Assembly (NCBI GenBank): GCA_037176705.1
Contig: CM073887.1
Location: 59,481,001 to 59,545,000 of the forward strand
Origin: Molossus alvarezi
Lineage: Eukaryota > Chordata > Mammalia > Chiroptera > Molossidae
Length of the DNA: 64,000 nt
Direction: 5' to 3'
The position numbers were made by a program, and so were the translations under genes. The notes under the pieces were generated by a model that was not told where the DNA came from, ran no database searches, and worked only from the letters and a program-made list of their open reading frames with translations. Below are positions 50,086 to 61,024 of the stretch, in pieces. Position 1 is the stretch's first letter. The number at the start of each line of letters is the position of its first letter.

Positions 50086-51750
50086 CCCCCCTCCCTCCCA
50101 TTCTATCTGACAAAAAATGGAAAAATGTCCTCAGGTGAGGATAAAAAAAAGAAAGAAAGAAATCTATGGCATTCTTATACACCAATGATGAACTCACAGA
50201 AAGAGAAACTAAAAAAAAAAAAAAAAAAAAATCCCATTTACCATCCTGGCAAACGAATTAAGATACCTAGGAATAAACTTAACCAAAAACGTAAAGGACC
50301 TGTTTGCAGAAAACTACAGGATATTGAAAAAAGGAATAGAGGAAGATATTTTTAAATAGTGGAAGCAAATACCTTGTTCATGAATTGAAAGAATTAACAT
50401 CATTAAAATGTCCATACTACCCAAAGCAATCTATAGGTTCAATGCAATCCCCATCAAAATACCAATGACATACTTTACAGAACTAGAACAAATACTTCAA
50501 AAGTTCATATGAAACCTAAAAAGACCTCAAATAGCCACAGCAACCTTGAAAAAGAACAAAATAGGAGGGATCACATTACCAGATTTCAGGTTATATTACA
50601 AAGCCACTGTAATCAAAACAGCCTGGTACTGGCACAAGAACAGGCAGACAGATGAATGGAACAGAACAGAGAACCCAGAAATGGACCCAAGGCAATATGC
50701 TCAATTAATATTTGACAAAGGGGGCAAGAGCATGCAGTGGAGTAAAGACAACCTCTTTAACAAATGGTGTTGGGAAAATTGGACAGCAACATGCAAAAAA
50801 AAAAAATGAAACTAGACCATCAACTTACACCATACACGAGAATAAACTCAAAATGGATAAAAGACTCAAATGTGACTCATAAAAATGTGAATTCATAAAA
50901 ATCCTAGAAGAAACTGTAGGCAAAAAAATTTCAGACATCATACGCAGCAGAATTTTCACTGATACATCACCTAAGGCAAACAGAAACAAAGGAACAGATG
51001 AACACATGGGAGTACATCAAACTCAAAAGCTTCTGCACAGCAAAAGATACAATCATCAAAATGGAAAGGCAACCCACTGTATGGGAGAGCATAACTGCCA
51101 ATGATATATCAGATAAGGGATTAATTTCCAATATATAAAGAGTACTTATACAACTCAACAAAAGGGAGACAAAGAACCCAATTAAAAAATGGGCAGAGGA
51201 ACTAAATAGACACCTCTCCAAACAGGACATACAAATGGCTAAGAGACATATGAAGAAATGCTCAACATCACTAGCATCAGAGAGATAGAAATTAAAACAA
51301 CAATGAGGTATCACCTCACACTGTCAGAATGGCTGCCATCAACAAATCATCCAACAATAATTGTTGGCGAGGGTGTGGAGAAAAAGGGACTCTAGTACAC
51401 TGCTGGTGGGTATCCAGACTGGTGCAGCCATTATGGAAAACAATATGGTGTTACCTCAAAAAATTAAAAATTGAACTGCCATTTGACCCAGTGATCCCAC
51501 TTCTAGGAATATACCCGAAGAAACCTGAAACACCAATCAGAAAGAATATATGTACCCCCATAGCAGCACTATTTACAATAGCTAAGATCTGGAAACGGCC
51601 CCCAATGTCCATCAGTAGATGAATGGATAAAAGAGTAGTGGTACATATACACAATGGAGTACTATGCAGCTGTAAGAAAGAAAGATCTCTTATCCTTTGA
51701 GACGACATGGAGGGACCTGGAAAGTATTATCCTAAGCAAAACAAGCCAAA
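47708..51750 (+). pseudogene. L1 ORF2 remnant (most of endonuclease to C-terminus)
   Basis: Continues the ORF2 begun at 46132. Open pieces include 48283-48471 (endonuclease end), 49343-49978 (211 aa, reverse transcriptase with [15 protein letters not shown] and LFSDDM) and 50546-50809, 51329-51622 (C-terminus). The SINE at 49874 interrupts the RT region. Stops and frameshifts are frequent. Confidence 0.83.
49874..50156 (+). mobile_element. VES SINE in L1 ORF2
   Basis: The 15-bp TSD AAGAAATCTATGGCA is perfect at 49859-49873 and 50157-50171. It has a long (CT)n run at about 50038-50080. Confidence 0.92.
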
Positions 51751-52084
51751 CAGAGAAAGACAAATATCACATGATCTCACTTACTTGTGGAATATAATGA
51801 ACATAACAGTCTGAGGAATGGGGTAGTCCCAGAGACGTGGAGGTGAGGTACAGACTGACAATCCCCAGAAGAGAGAGGGTGGTGGGGGAGAGATAAACCA
51901 CAGAACTAATATGCATGTATGCATGAACAATGGACATGAACAACAAAGCTGGGGTCAGGGTGTGGCAAGAGGGCGAGGGGGGAATTAGTGGGGGGAAAGG
52001 AGAAACATCTGTAACAAAAATAAATTAATTTTAAAAAGAAATAAAAATATATAAACAGTATAACATAAATATAATAATCATAGT

Positions 52085-52276
52085 AATAGATTAGATAAAT
52101 AAGTTGTGGTATATTCACACTATGGAATACTACAAAGCATGTGTCTTCAAGGGGAGCAATATTTTACCTCCACATGGGGCAAAAATTAGTTTGGGAGGGA
52201 ATATACAGATATATGTACAATATATAGATATAAAAGATACAGATGAATGTGTGGATGATAGAGAAATAGATAGGTT

Positions 52277-52332
<56 letters not shown>

Positions 52333-52810
52333 GACAGACAAGATGATGTAGATATAGATATACAGTAGACCTGTGGTATTAAATTTCATAGTGGCATAAT
52401 TAAAATGGCTGCTTGGGAGGGCGATAATGAAAACATGATTGAGAAATACTGCTCTTAAGCAATAAGATGGAAAACCTACAGACACATGCAAAAACATATT
52501 GAATCTCACAAACATGATGTTGAATGAACAAAACAAGATAGAAAAGAGAACTATTGTGTTATTTTATTTATATAAAGCACCAAAATCAGGAGAAGTTCAT
52601 CTATAGTGGTGTATATCAACATAATGTTTGGGAAAGAAAGGAAGCAGAAAAGGAATTCCAGGGGTAAGGACCTAGTCACATTCTTTTTCTTCAGCAGGTC
52701 TTGATTGCATGAGTTTGTTTAGTCTATAGAAAGTCATCAAGCTGCATAATTACGATATGTGCTTTTTTCTGCGTGCAGTTATTCTTTGATAAAAAGTTTA
52801 ATAAAATAAA
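52085..52810 (+). mobile_element. Old L1 3' end with (GATA)n
   Basis: L1M-like landmarks ('gtggtatattcacactatggaatactac', 'caggtcttgattgc') with a (GATA)n microsatellite at 52276-52332. No coding potential. 52811-53030 is not assigned. Confidence 0.5.
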
Positions 52811-53034
52811 AAATAAGTTTGTTCCATAGGTACCAACATAGAAAGATGACCCACACATATAATTAAGTTAAAAAAGCAAGAAACAGAATGATTCAGTAGA
52901 CTAAGCTAACATACATAACAAACAGTAATAAATGTGTAAGTCAATACAGCAATGAGGATTTGGAGACAAACTGCTCATCTGGTGCCTGGATTATCTTGAA
53001 ACAAAAGGAAGACTTGGGGAGATGAGAATGTCCC

Positions 53035-53981
53035 AGTTTCTTTTAATTTTATTATTGTAGTAAAATAGACATAATATAAAATTTACCATTTTAACCATTT
53101 TTAAGTTTCCAGTTCAATGGCATTAAGTACAGTCACATTATTGTATAACTATCACCACTATCCACCTACAAAAGTTTTTTATCTTGCAAAACTGAAACTC
53201 TGTCCCCATTAAACAGTAACTTCCCCTCCTCTTCCCCCAACCCCTAGTGCCTACCATTCTATTTTATTTATGAATTTGACTCCTCTAAAGACCTCATATA
53301 AGTGGAATCATACAATATTTGTCCTTTCGTGACTGGTTTATTTCACTTAGCATAATGTCCTCAAGGTTCATCCATGTTTTGTTTTTTGTTTTTTTATCCT
53401 CACCCAAGGACATTTTTCCATTTTTTGTTCAGATAGAGTGGAAGGGAGAGAGAGGAAGAGAGGGAGCGAGATAAACATCCATGTGAAAGGGACACATCAA
53501 GTGGCTGCCACCTGCACAACCCAGCCAGGGCTGGGGACAAACTGCAACCAAGGTACGCACCCTTAGGGGGAACCGAACCCGGGTCTCTGAACCACGGGCC
53601 AATGCTCTAACCGCTGAGCCAAACCGGCCAGGGCAGTTCAGCCATGTTGTAGCAGGTGTCAGAATGCCCTTCCTTTTTAAGACTGAATAATATTCCACTG
53701 TATAGATGGACCACATTTTTTTTATCCATTCATCTGTGGACACTTGGGTTCCTTCCACCTTTTCACCATTATGAAGAATGAGCTGCTATGAATATGAATG
53801 TGCAAAAATATTTTCAATATTTGCTTTCAATTTGGGGGGCATAAACCCAGAAATGGGATTGCTTTATCAAAAGGTAATTCTGTGTTTAATTTTTTGAGGA
53901 ACCATCATTACTTTTTGCCACAGTAGTTGCAGTATTTTATGGAAATGTTCCAGTTCTGCTGAATACATTTCAGTATTGTTT
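53035..53981 (-). mobile_element. Old L1 (L1M type), split by a SINE
   Basis: Same family and orientation as 6845-7417 ('gtagtaaaatagacataatataaaatttaccatttt', 'cttgcaaaactgaaactctgtcc'). It resumes after the SINE with 'gactgaataatattccactgtatagatggaccac'. Confidence 0.65.
53379..53635 (-). mobile_element. VES SINE
   Basis: Minus-strand head GCCCTGGCCGGTTTGGCTCAG at 53634. TSD GTTCATCCATGTT at 53366-53378 and GTTCAGCCATGTT at 53636-53648 (one mismatch). Confidence 0.92.
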
Positions 53982-53998
53982 GAATATTTCACTTCTAC

Positions 53999-54153
53999 CC
54001 CAAAAGAGGGGGTGATGGGGGAGAGATAAACCACAGAACATATATGCATCTATGCATGAACAATGGACATGGACAACAAAGCTAGGATAGGGAGGGAATG
54101 AGTAGGGGGGGAGAAACATCTGTAACAAAAATTAATTAATTAATTTAAAAAAA
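53999..54153 (+). mobile_element. 155-bp L1 3' end
   Basis: Only the 3' UTR end and tail ('ataaaccacagaacatatatgcat', 'aacatctgtaacaaaaatt'). The 17-bp TSD GAATATTTCACTTCTAC is perfect at 53982-53998 and 54154-54170. Confidence 0.92.
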
Positions 54154-54170
54154 GAATATTTCACTTCTAC

Positions 54171-54720
54171 ATATAAGCTCAAGAGAAATAAAAACATACC
54201 GCCACACAAAGACTTGTATGCTAATATTTATAGCAACATCATTCATAATAGCCAAAAGTTGGAAACAACCCAAACATTCATTTATGGGTGGATATATAAA
54301 TAAAATTAGGTATATCTATATAATGTAATATTATTCAACCATAAAGAAATTACGTATTTATATGGGCTACAACATGGATGGACCTTAAAAATATTATGCT
54401 GAAAGAAGCCACTTAAGACCACAATTATATGATTCCATTCATGTGAAATGTTTATAACAGGGAAATCTATAGAGATAGAATATAGATTAGTGGCTGCCAG
54501 CTGAAAGATTTGGGTTGGGATTAGGGGCAATAACTAAAGGGCACAGGGTTTCCTTTTGTAGTGATGAAATGGTTCTAAAATTGACTGTGGTGATGATTGC
54601 ACAACTGTGAATATAGTTAAAAAAAAAACCATTAAATTGTACACTTTAAATGGGTGAGTTGTATGATATATGAATTATATCTTTTTAAAGCTGTTTAAAT
54701 AAAATGAAATGAAGTGTAAT
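54171..54720 (+). mobile_element. Old L1 3' end (L1M type)
   Basis: 'cattcataatagccaaaagttggaaacaaccc', 'tagattagtggctgccag', 'gtacactttaaatgggtgag'. It lies directly against the minus-strand L1M at 53981, suggesting an inversion. Confidence 0.65.
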
Positions 54721-55268
54721 AAAGGCTGGAAAAGAAGGTAGGAGGAAGGTCATGAGGAAGAGAAGAGAGAGGCTGAATCAGCTGTGAAGCATCAGTTGAA
54801 ACAGTTGAACTGGGCTGTCTGAGTCTGGACCCTCCTGGGTTTGAACGCCAACTGTGCTAATTACTCGTTGAGTGACTTTGGGCAGTCATTTTACCTCTGT
54901 GAGTCTGTTTTCTTTTCTGAAAAATCAGAAAAGATTTGATCTCTTCAGGTTGTTGAATATTCGATGAGATAATAAACAAGTGAAATTGGTATTATCTGCA
55001 CAGTTGAATGTGGAAGAGATAGAAGTGGGCATAATGATGGAAATGGTAGATTGATGATCGCCAGATGAGTTGGACCTGGGTGGGGGGTACTTGGAGAGGG
55101 GCGCTGGCGTTAAAGCCCTCACTGGTGTGGGTGCTGTGCCTCAGCCTCCTTAGTCAGGGGGTGTTGGCTGAGCTTTGCCATCACTCATTCTGTAGGCGTT
55201 TGGCTCCATTGCCTCATCAAGGGTGTGTTCCTCCTGTCAAGAAGTTTCTTGAGTGACAGGAAATTTAG
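54721..55268. other. Flank of CASP14 with a MIR
   Basis: About 54805-54980 is a MIR ('ctgggtttgaacgccaactgtgc', 'gagtgactttgggcagtcattttacctctgtgag'). The rest is unassigned and less repeat-rich. Confidence 0.5.
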
Positions 55269-55461
55269 GGTCAATAAAGGCCCAGACAGCTGTGCTGCCC
55301 AATTAACAGACAGGCCCTTCAGGAGAAACCTGGGAAGATTTGCGCTGTCAGCTCCTTCTCCAAGCTCAGCACATGGACCTGACCACTCTTTAGTGCCCAG
55401 CCTGTTGCAACTAATAGAGTGGTGACGGCCTGGAGTTAAGGAGCAGCTACTTCTAGAGACA
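55250..55461 (+). promoter_or_regulatory. CASP14: Candidate CASP14 promoter and non-coding first exon
   Basis: A weak inference. TGAGTGAC (AP-1-like) at about 55250 and a TATA-like AATAAAGG at 55273-55280 precede a repeat-free stretch that ends at a strong donor, ACA|GTAAGT (55462). An acceptor CCCCCAG|GAT at 57757 leads into the exon with the CASP14 start codon. A rival donor, CTG|GTGAGT, lies near 57469. Confidence 0.25.
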
Positions 55462-55484
55462 GTAAGTGATTTGGCAGATATTGG

Positions 55485-55485
<1 letters not shown>

Positions 55486-55532
<47 letters not shown>
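55486..55532 (+). repeat. (CT)n microsatellite
   Basis: A pure CT run of about 47 bp not attached to a SINE, 24 bp after the candidate first-exon donor. Confidence 0.95.
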
Positions 55533-55536
<4 letters not shown>

Positions 55537-55758
55537 CCCCCTGCACTGCATGAATGCATATTCTGGCCAGTTTTTTACCCATTCATCCAGCCAGCCAGCC
55601 TTTCTTTTATTTGTTTATTTGTTTATTATTTGTATACCCAATAAATTCTCCTCATAACCTCCTCTGTGCCCATTCCCATACTGGTGGAGAAAGAGATTAA
55701 AAAGTCAGGCTTTCAGTGCTAAAAAACAACTGCCAGCTCAGCCATGAGAATAAAATCA

Positions 55759-56018
55759 GCTCTGTTTGGTTTGGCTCAGTGCTTAGAGCATCAGTCTGCA
55801 GACTGAAAAGTCACGGGTTTAATTCCCAGTCAAGGGTACATACCTGGGTTGCAGGTTTGATCCCTGGCCCTGGTCCAGGTCATGCGAGAGGCAACCAATC
55901 AATCAGTCTCTCTCACACTGATATCTCTCTCTCTCTCTCCCCCCCCCCTCTTCTCTCTCCCTTCCAGTCTATCTAAAAAAAAAAATCAATGGAAAAATAT
56001 CCTAAGGTGAGAATTAAC
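55759..56018 (+). mobile_element. VES SINE, old copy
   Basis: Diverged head 'gctctgtttggtttggctcag', a body with 'ccctggccctggtccaggtcatgcgagaggcaacca' and end 'atcctaaggtgagaattaac'. No clean TSD. Confidence 0.78.
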
Positions 56019-56109
56019 AAAACAAAAATCAAAAGCATAGCTGTAATGCAAGTCTAAACAGGCAGAGCTATGGGAGTCCAGAGAAGGAGAAGCAACTTTC
56101 AGTGACTTA

Positions 56110-56265
56110 ACAGAGATCATTCAACCTACCTTGCTCTGACTGTTGAGCATCTAGTGCTCTTTCAAGGTCTTTTCAGATGGGGAAACTCAGTCTCAAAGAG
56201 GAAAGTGAGATGCTCAAGGTCACACAGCTGGGAAGAAGCCAAGCAGAACTTGATTTTGGTTTATC
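56110..56265 (+). repeat. MIR SINE, old
   Basis: 'cagatggggaaactcagtctcaaagag' followed by 'ctcaaggtcacacagctgggaag' is the MIR 3' core. Confidence 0.6.
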
Positions 56266-56349
56266 TGGCTACAGAATCCACACTCCTTCTATACTTCTCC
56301 TTTCTCTCCCTTACATTATTTGGCTTCTCTTCCCTTACAGCATGGGCTC

Positions 56350-56351
<2 letters not shown>

Positions 56352-56391
<40 letters not shown>
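56352..56391 (+). repeat. (GT)n microsatellite
   Basis: An uninterrupted GT run of 40 bp. A degenerate (TGGA)n tract follows at about 56521-56633. Confidence 0.95.
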
Positions 56392-56397
<6 letters not shown>

Positions 56398-56754
56398 AAA
56401 AGAGTGAGTGAGATTTAATGTTCATTTCTGTCAGAGACTAGAGCTACATGAGGGAGCATGTCTGTCTTATATAATGTATTCTTGGTGTTTAGCTCATAAC
56501 AGACACCCAAAAAATATTTGCTGGATAGATATATGAGTGATTGGGTGGATATGTGGATAGATGGATGGATCAATCAATCAAATGATGGATTGATGGATCG
56601 ACGGATGGACTGATGAGTGGATAGATGAGTCAAGAGATAAGTGGGGGTGGAGAAAGACATAGCAGACATGATGCCACCCAAATTGACAGAGAAGAGTCTT
56701 GACTAGTAAAGATGCATTCCAGGCTGAGGAAGAAGTGTAAGAAAGGGCTAGGAG

Positions 56755-56970
56755 CCCTGCCACTGTGGCTCAGTGGATGGAGCATCACCCCATTGACTGA
56801 GAGGTCTTGGTTTGACTCCCAGTCAGGGCACATGCCCGGGTTGCAGGCTCAGTTTCTAGTAGAGGGTGTGCAGGAGGCAGCCGCTCGATGTTTCCCTCTC
56901 ACATTGATGTTTCTATTTCTCTCTTCCTTCCTCTCTCTCTAAAAAATCAATACAAGCATATTTTTTAAAT
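56755..56970 (+). mobile_element. VES-related SINE, second subfamily
   Basis: Head CCCTGCCACTGTGGCTCAG; 'gggcacatgcccgggttgcagg'. The TSD GCTAGGAG is at 56747-56754 and 56971-56978. Confidence 0.87.
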
Positions 56971-56989
56971 GCTAGGAGATGGGAAAACA

Positions 56990-57255
56990 CCAAGAATACG
57001 GAAAAAATAATTCTGTTCAGCCAGAGAGTAGAACAAACAGGACTCAGATAAAACAGACTGACAAACCTCAGAAGAGGGGGTGTTGGAGGGAAGAGATAAA
57101 CCACAGAACTTATATGCATGTACCCATAATCAATGGGCATAGACAACAAAGCTGGAGATGGGGTGGGGGTGGGTGGGGAGGAGGGTGTCAATGGAGAGAA
57201 AAGAAACATTTGTAACAAAAACAAATTAGTAAAAATAATTTAAAATAAATAAATA
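56990..57255 (+). mobile_element. L1 3' end
   Basis: 3' UTR with 'gataaaccacagaacttatatgcatgtacc', a G-rich tract and 'aacatttgtaacaaaaac', then an A-rich tail to about 57255. Confidence 0.8.
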
Positions 57256-57802
57256 AAAAAGAATGAAGAACTTAAAGGTTCAGGCTCAAGGCAGAGGGAG
57301 GGAGTGGTATTCCCCACTTTGATGCTCTTCTTATTTTAATTCCAACCCAAAGCACCTCCGTGTTGATACCTCTTCAATCAGTCAGTTCCTGGGTGGCAAA
57401 GGGGATTACATGGGGCCACTTGCCCTGCTGATCAATCTGGTCATGAGTTCAGTCTGTCACAGGCTGGTGAGTGTCCTGGGGGCAGGGGTAGGAAAATTTC
57501 CAGTTGAGTAGCATTGTGTGGTGGGCCTAGCAAGAATTCTGGAAACTTTCAGGGGTGTAAAAACACCACTGGAGTGTCCCACTAGAAAGGACATACTGAA
57601 AGGACTGTCATCTCTTGCTCAGGTTTGACCATGAAATAAGTCCCCACCCCTGGGGTTCCATTCAGTCTCAAAAATCTAGATATACAAATTAGCCTATACC
57701 CTGAACCCCTCTGCCTTCCTTTGGAAATCTTCACTCTCTCTTCTCTTGAACCCCCAGGATCAGCCAAGGGTGCTGAGAACCGGACTCAGAATCAGAAGAG
57801 AC

Positions 57803-57829
57803 ATGAGCAATCCTCAGCCTTTGGAGGAG
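57803..57829 (+). CDS. CASP14: CASP14 coding exon 1
   Basis: Nine codons, MSNPQPLEE, then donor GAG|GTGCGC. Bases 57758-57802 are probably 5' UTR of the same exon, after acceptor CCCCCAG. The intron that follows is 1.2 kb and holds an L1 scrap and a possible DNA transposon. Confidence 0.9.
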
Positions 57830-60641
57830 GTGCGCTGGGTGCAGGTTGGGGGAGAGGGGTGGGAGCCTCTGAGGAGAGGGAAGGTGAAAAGTTTAATGTT
57901 TCAGAGACAGCAGGGAAGATGAAAAATCCATGACCTGAATTCAGAGCTAAAAGGTGCTATGTGATCATTCAAATGGAGAAAAAGATTCAGGTGGAAACCA
58001 AGTGGGGTTTCCTACTACATCTCTCCCAAAGTACCCTGCATCTCTTCTGTAAAGAAATTTTGACCCAGACACCCTTCTTTCTCAGGTGAGATAAGAGAGG
58101 ATCTCAGTATTAGCTTCAGAAAGTCTGAGACCTCTGTGAGTGAGAAAGTAATACATAGAACACTCATGAAAAGGATGGAGAGACAAAGCCACCAAATGTG
58201 ACAACTGGAAGGGACCTTCAAATCCTTCACACACACACTCATCTATATTTGGAAACTGAAGCTCAGATAGGAGGAATGACTTTCCTAAGTTCGAACAGGA
58301 CTAAAACAGAGCTGGACCCCCAGAAGGAAACTAGATTTTTGGTGGTGAGCACACAATATAGCACACAGATATGAAATTATAATGCCATACACCTTAAATT
58401 TATATAATGTTATTAACAAATGTTACCTCAATTAATTTAATTTAAAAAATAAAGGATGCCCAGTCAAATTAGAATTTCGCATCAACAAATAATTTCATAA
58501 TATAAATATATCCCATGCAATATTTAGGATATACAGTCAAAACTCAGTTTTCTAACATCTCCCATCTCAAACAATTCAGTTCACAGCCAAGTCGTTCACA
58601 AGAAAAAGTGTCTCAGTTGTCGAACAAAACTTTATTTCTCCACCTGACAACTCTTTCATGCTGACACTTGTGTCTCCCAGGGGACAAACGAAAGAGAGAA
58701 TGTGCAAGTATGAATCAGTTTACCGCTAAACTTCGAGTTGTTGACATCTCAGGAAGGGACATTCAATATTGTGTTGTGAATATTTTCTAATGGGAAAAAA
58801 AATGATTCCGCTTTTGAACAAATCACTTCTCAAACAGCCTTCTGGAATAAATTAAGTTTGAGAACCAAGGTTCCACTTACTTATACTAAAATCTTATTTT
58901 TTATTAATCTGAAATTTAAGTGTAACTGGGCATCTGGTATTTTACCCAGAAACCTAACCTCAGCCCTCTTTGGACAATATCTCCTACTTCTCCTTGACCT
59001 CCTTAGCCCTTTGATGGTTTTTGTCATCTCTTGGCCCAGGAGGCATATGACATGTCAGGTGCCCGCGTAGCCCTGACACTGTGTGTCACCAAAGCACGTG
59101 AAGGTTCAGAGGCAGACCTAGTCGCCCTGGAACGCATGTTCCAGCAGCTGGGATTTGAGAGTACCATGAAGAAAGACCCCACAGCCCAGGTATTGTGCAG
59201 CCAGCCCACACCAATGGGAGGAAGGGCTGGACTGGAAGGTGGGCTCCAGGAAGGCACATCATTCTGGCCATTTCTCTTGCTCTAGCAATTCCAGGAAGAA
59301 CTGGAAAAATTTCAGCAGGCCATTGATGCCCGGAAAGACTTTGTCAGCTGTGCTTTCGTGGTGCTCATGGCACATGGGCTAGAAGGACACCTCGAAGGGG
59401 AAGATGAGCAGATGGTTAATCTGGAGAACCTCTTCACCGTTCTAAATAACAAGAATTGCGAGGCCCTGAGAGCCAAGCCTAAGGTGTACATCGTGCAGGC
59501 CTGTCGAGGAGGTGGGGACAGAGCCAAGATCACAGAGCCTGTGTTCCTAATCCAGTCCTATCCCAGATCTAGAACCCCAGCTTTCTTGCATTGCTAATCT
59601 GTCTTATGACCTTCTCCTTTCCCTTTCTTTCTCTCTGACTTTGACTTTTCCTCTTCTTCGTGTTTCAGAACACAGGGACCCTGGTGAAAGAGTAGGTGGA
59701 GACAATATTGCAATGATCACACAGGACAGTGACCAAACCATCCCAACGTACACGGACACCCTCCATGTCTACTCCACCGTGGAGGGTATGAGCTCCCAGC
59801 TGACCCAAGGTGGCCTCTGTCCCCCCCCCCCACTGCTCCTGAGACACTCTTCCAGGACCCACCTTCTTCCAGGCCCTCTTGAAGCACATACCCCCACTCT
59901 CTCACCCTCATTGGAGCTCCCCTAAGCCCACTTTTCTGCAATCCCCAGGCTACCTTTCCTACAGACATGACAAAGAAGGCTCCTACTTCATCCAGACCCT
60001 GGTTGATGTGTTCACAAAGACAAAAGGACCCATCCTGGAGCTTCTGACAGAGGTGAGTTGGGACAAGGTACCTGGAACCCCAACCCAGCCTGAGCAGGAA
60101 GCAAGCAGAGTGAGCTGAGCCTCTTTCAAACCTTCCTGCATTTTCCCCTCCCCTGCTTCCAGCCCCAAATCCAATCCAGGTCCCAACACAGAAATTAGGA
60201 TACTCATCTAGCAATGACTTTCCCTAATGCAAGAAATTCCAAAGTCCACAATATGTGAGATGATTTAGATAAATTTCTGTAAACAAAACAAAAATGTCTG
60301 TTAAGTGTTTGGACCAACTTTTTTTCTAATGTTTATATGATAGATTAGAAAAAACACATAACAGAAATGTTCAACCATTAATTTCATAGACATGATGGTA
60401 TAGGATTAGACAATAACAGTCACCATCTGAGGACAGGGATTCCCACCTGCTTTCTTCTCTGACCTTCTCCTCATAAGCCCATTACACCAACTCCCCCAGG
60501 GGCCCAGCCCCAAAATGACCACACCTGTTGCTGCAGGTAACCCGGAGGATGGCAGAAGCAGAGCTGGTTCAGGAAGGGGAAACGAGAAAAGTGAACCCCG
60601 AAATCCAAAGCACCCTTCGGAAACGACTCTATCTGCAGTAG
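57803..60641 (+). CDS. CASP14: CASP14, caspase-14 (six coding exons, complete)
   Basis: Exons 57803-57829, 59040-59189, 59286-59511, 59669-59785, 59949-60052 and 60537-60641 join to 729 bp, that is 242 residues plus TAG, the same length as human caspase-14. Caspase-14 is a short-prodomain cysteine protease of cornifying skin that takes part in filaggrin breakdown. The large subunit carries His89 (LMAHG) and the catalytic Cys132 in QACRG; the linker has VGGD at 143-146; the small subunit runs from about residue 150 to ...STLRKRLYLQ. All introns are GT-AG and phases match. There is no stop or frameshift, so the gene looks functional. Codon and length agreement and the TEKTL1 neighbour make the identity secure. 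Confidence 0.96.
58320..58450 (+). mobile_element. Old L1 3' scrap in CASP14 intron 1
   Basis: 'ggtggtgagcacacaatatagcac' to 'aatttaaaaaataaagg' is a common L1M 3' end, similar to 30700-30830. Confidence 0.55.
58529..58880. mobile_element. Possible non-autonomous DNA transposon in CASP14 intron 1
   Basis: The left end ACAGTCAAAACTCAGTTTTC and right end (reverse AAGTGGAACCTTGGTTCTC) are loosely inverted. The interior has repeated 'ttcg/gaac' text such as 'agttgtcgaacaaaac' and 'cttcgagttgttgacatctc'. The family is not certain. Confidence 0.4.
59040..59189 (+). CDS. CASP14: CASP14 coding exon 2
   Basis: 150 bp, phase 0, TTGGCCCAG|GAG to GCCCAG|GTATTG. It encodes the first strand and helix of the caspase fold: EAYDMSGARVALTLCVTK, ending FESTMKKDPTAQ. 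Confidence 0.95.
59286..59511 (+). CDS. CASP14: CASP14 coding exon 3 (catalytic His and Cys)
   Basis: 226 bp, CTCTAG|CAA to CGAGGAG|GTGGGG. It carries His89 in LMAHG and Cys132 in QACRG. The exon ends one base into the codon for residue 135. Confidence 0.95.
59669..59785 (+). CDS. CASP14: CASP14 coding exon 4 (inter-subunit linker)
   Basis: 117 bp, GTTTCAG|AAC to GGAGG|GTATGA. It encodes residues 135-174, including the linker VGGDNIAMITQD and the start of the small subunit (TLHVYSTVEG). Confidence 0.94.
59949..60052 (+). CDS. CASP14: CASP14 coding exon 5
   Basis: 104 bp, CCCCAG|GCT to ACAGAG|GTGAGT. Encodes YLSYRHDKEGSYFIQTLVDV to LELLTE, the small-subunit core. Confidence 0.94.
60537..60641 (+). 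CDS. CASP14: CASP14 last coding exon
   Basis: 105 bp, GCTGCAG|GTA to TAG at 60639-60641. It encodes VTRRMAEAELVQEGETRK and the C-terminus LRKRLYLQ, which is typical of caspase-14. Confidence 0.95.
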   Translation, partial: VTRRMAEAELVQEGETRKVNPEIQSTLRKRLYLQ

Positions 60642-61024
60642 AAGTTGAAAGGGCAGGGAAGGACCTCCTTTCGGGTGCTCTTTCTGCCTCTCAAATATTT
60701 AAAGTCAGTGCTCACTACTCTCCCAAAATCTTCTCTCCCCAAAGCTAAATGGCACTCAATCCTTCTTTCATCATACCCCTTATGCAGGTCCTCCTTCAAT
60801 CTGTCCCTGTCCTTCTTAAAGCAAATCCAGCTAAAACTGAGTACAGTCATGGCGGTAACAATAGTCTCACCTCTCTCAGGCTGGACTCTTTACCTTTATT
60901 AATGCAACCTAAGAGGGTAATCATTTATCCCGCTTCTGCTCCTATGCTTATTTGAAACCCCCTTCTATCTTTTATGAATCATACCCATGCAAATGTAACT
61001 GGATAAAGCTCAAGATTTTTCACT

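Larger units (their letters stand above)
44264..52040 (+). mobile_element. Full-length but decayed L1, split by an L1 and a SINE
   Basis: The 5' end is at about 44264 (GGATTCCAAAATGG), 5' UTR to about 45200, ORF1 45246-46080, ORF2 from 46132 resuming at 47708, and the 3' UTR ends near 52040. After removing the nested L1 (46168-47694) and SINE (49874-50156) about 5.9 kb remains, the length of a complete L1. Both ORFs are broken. Confidence 0.83.

Noticed and set aside
52276..52332. (GATA)n as a regulatory array
   Set aside because: A simple microsatellite within an old L1; no neighbouring promoter or gene supports a role.
2173..57757. CRISPR array, operon, defence system or other compact genetic system
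   Set aside because: The interval is mammalian repeat DNA; direct repeats found are TSDs, SINEs and microsatellites, and no spaced identical repeats or clustered intact ORFs occur.
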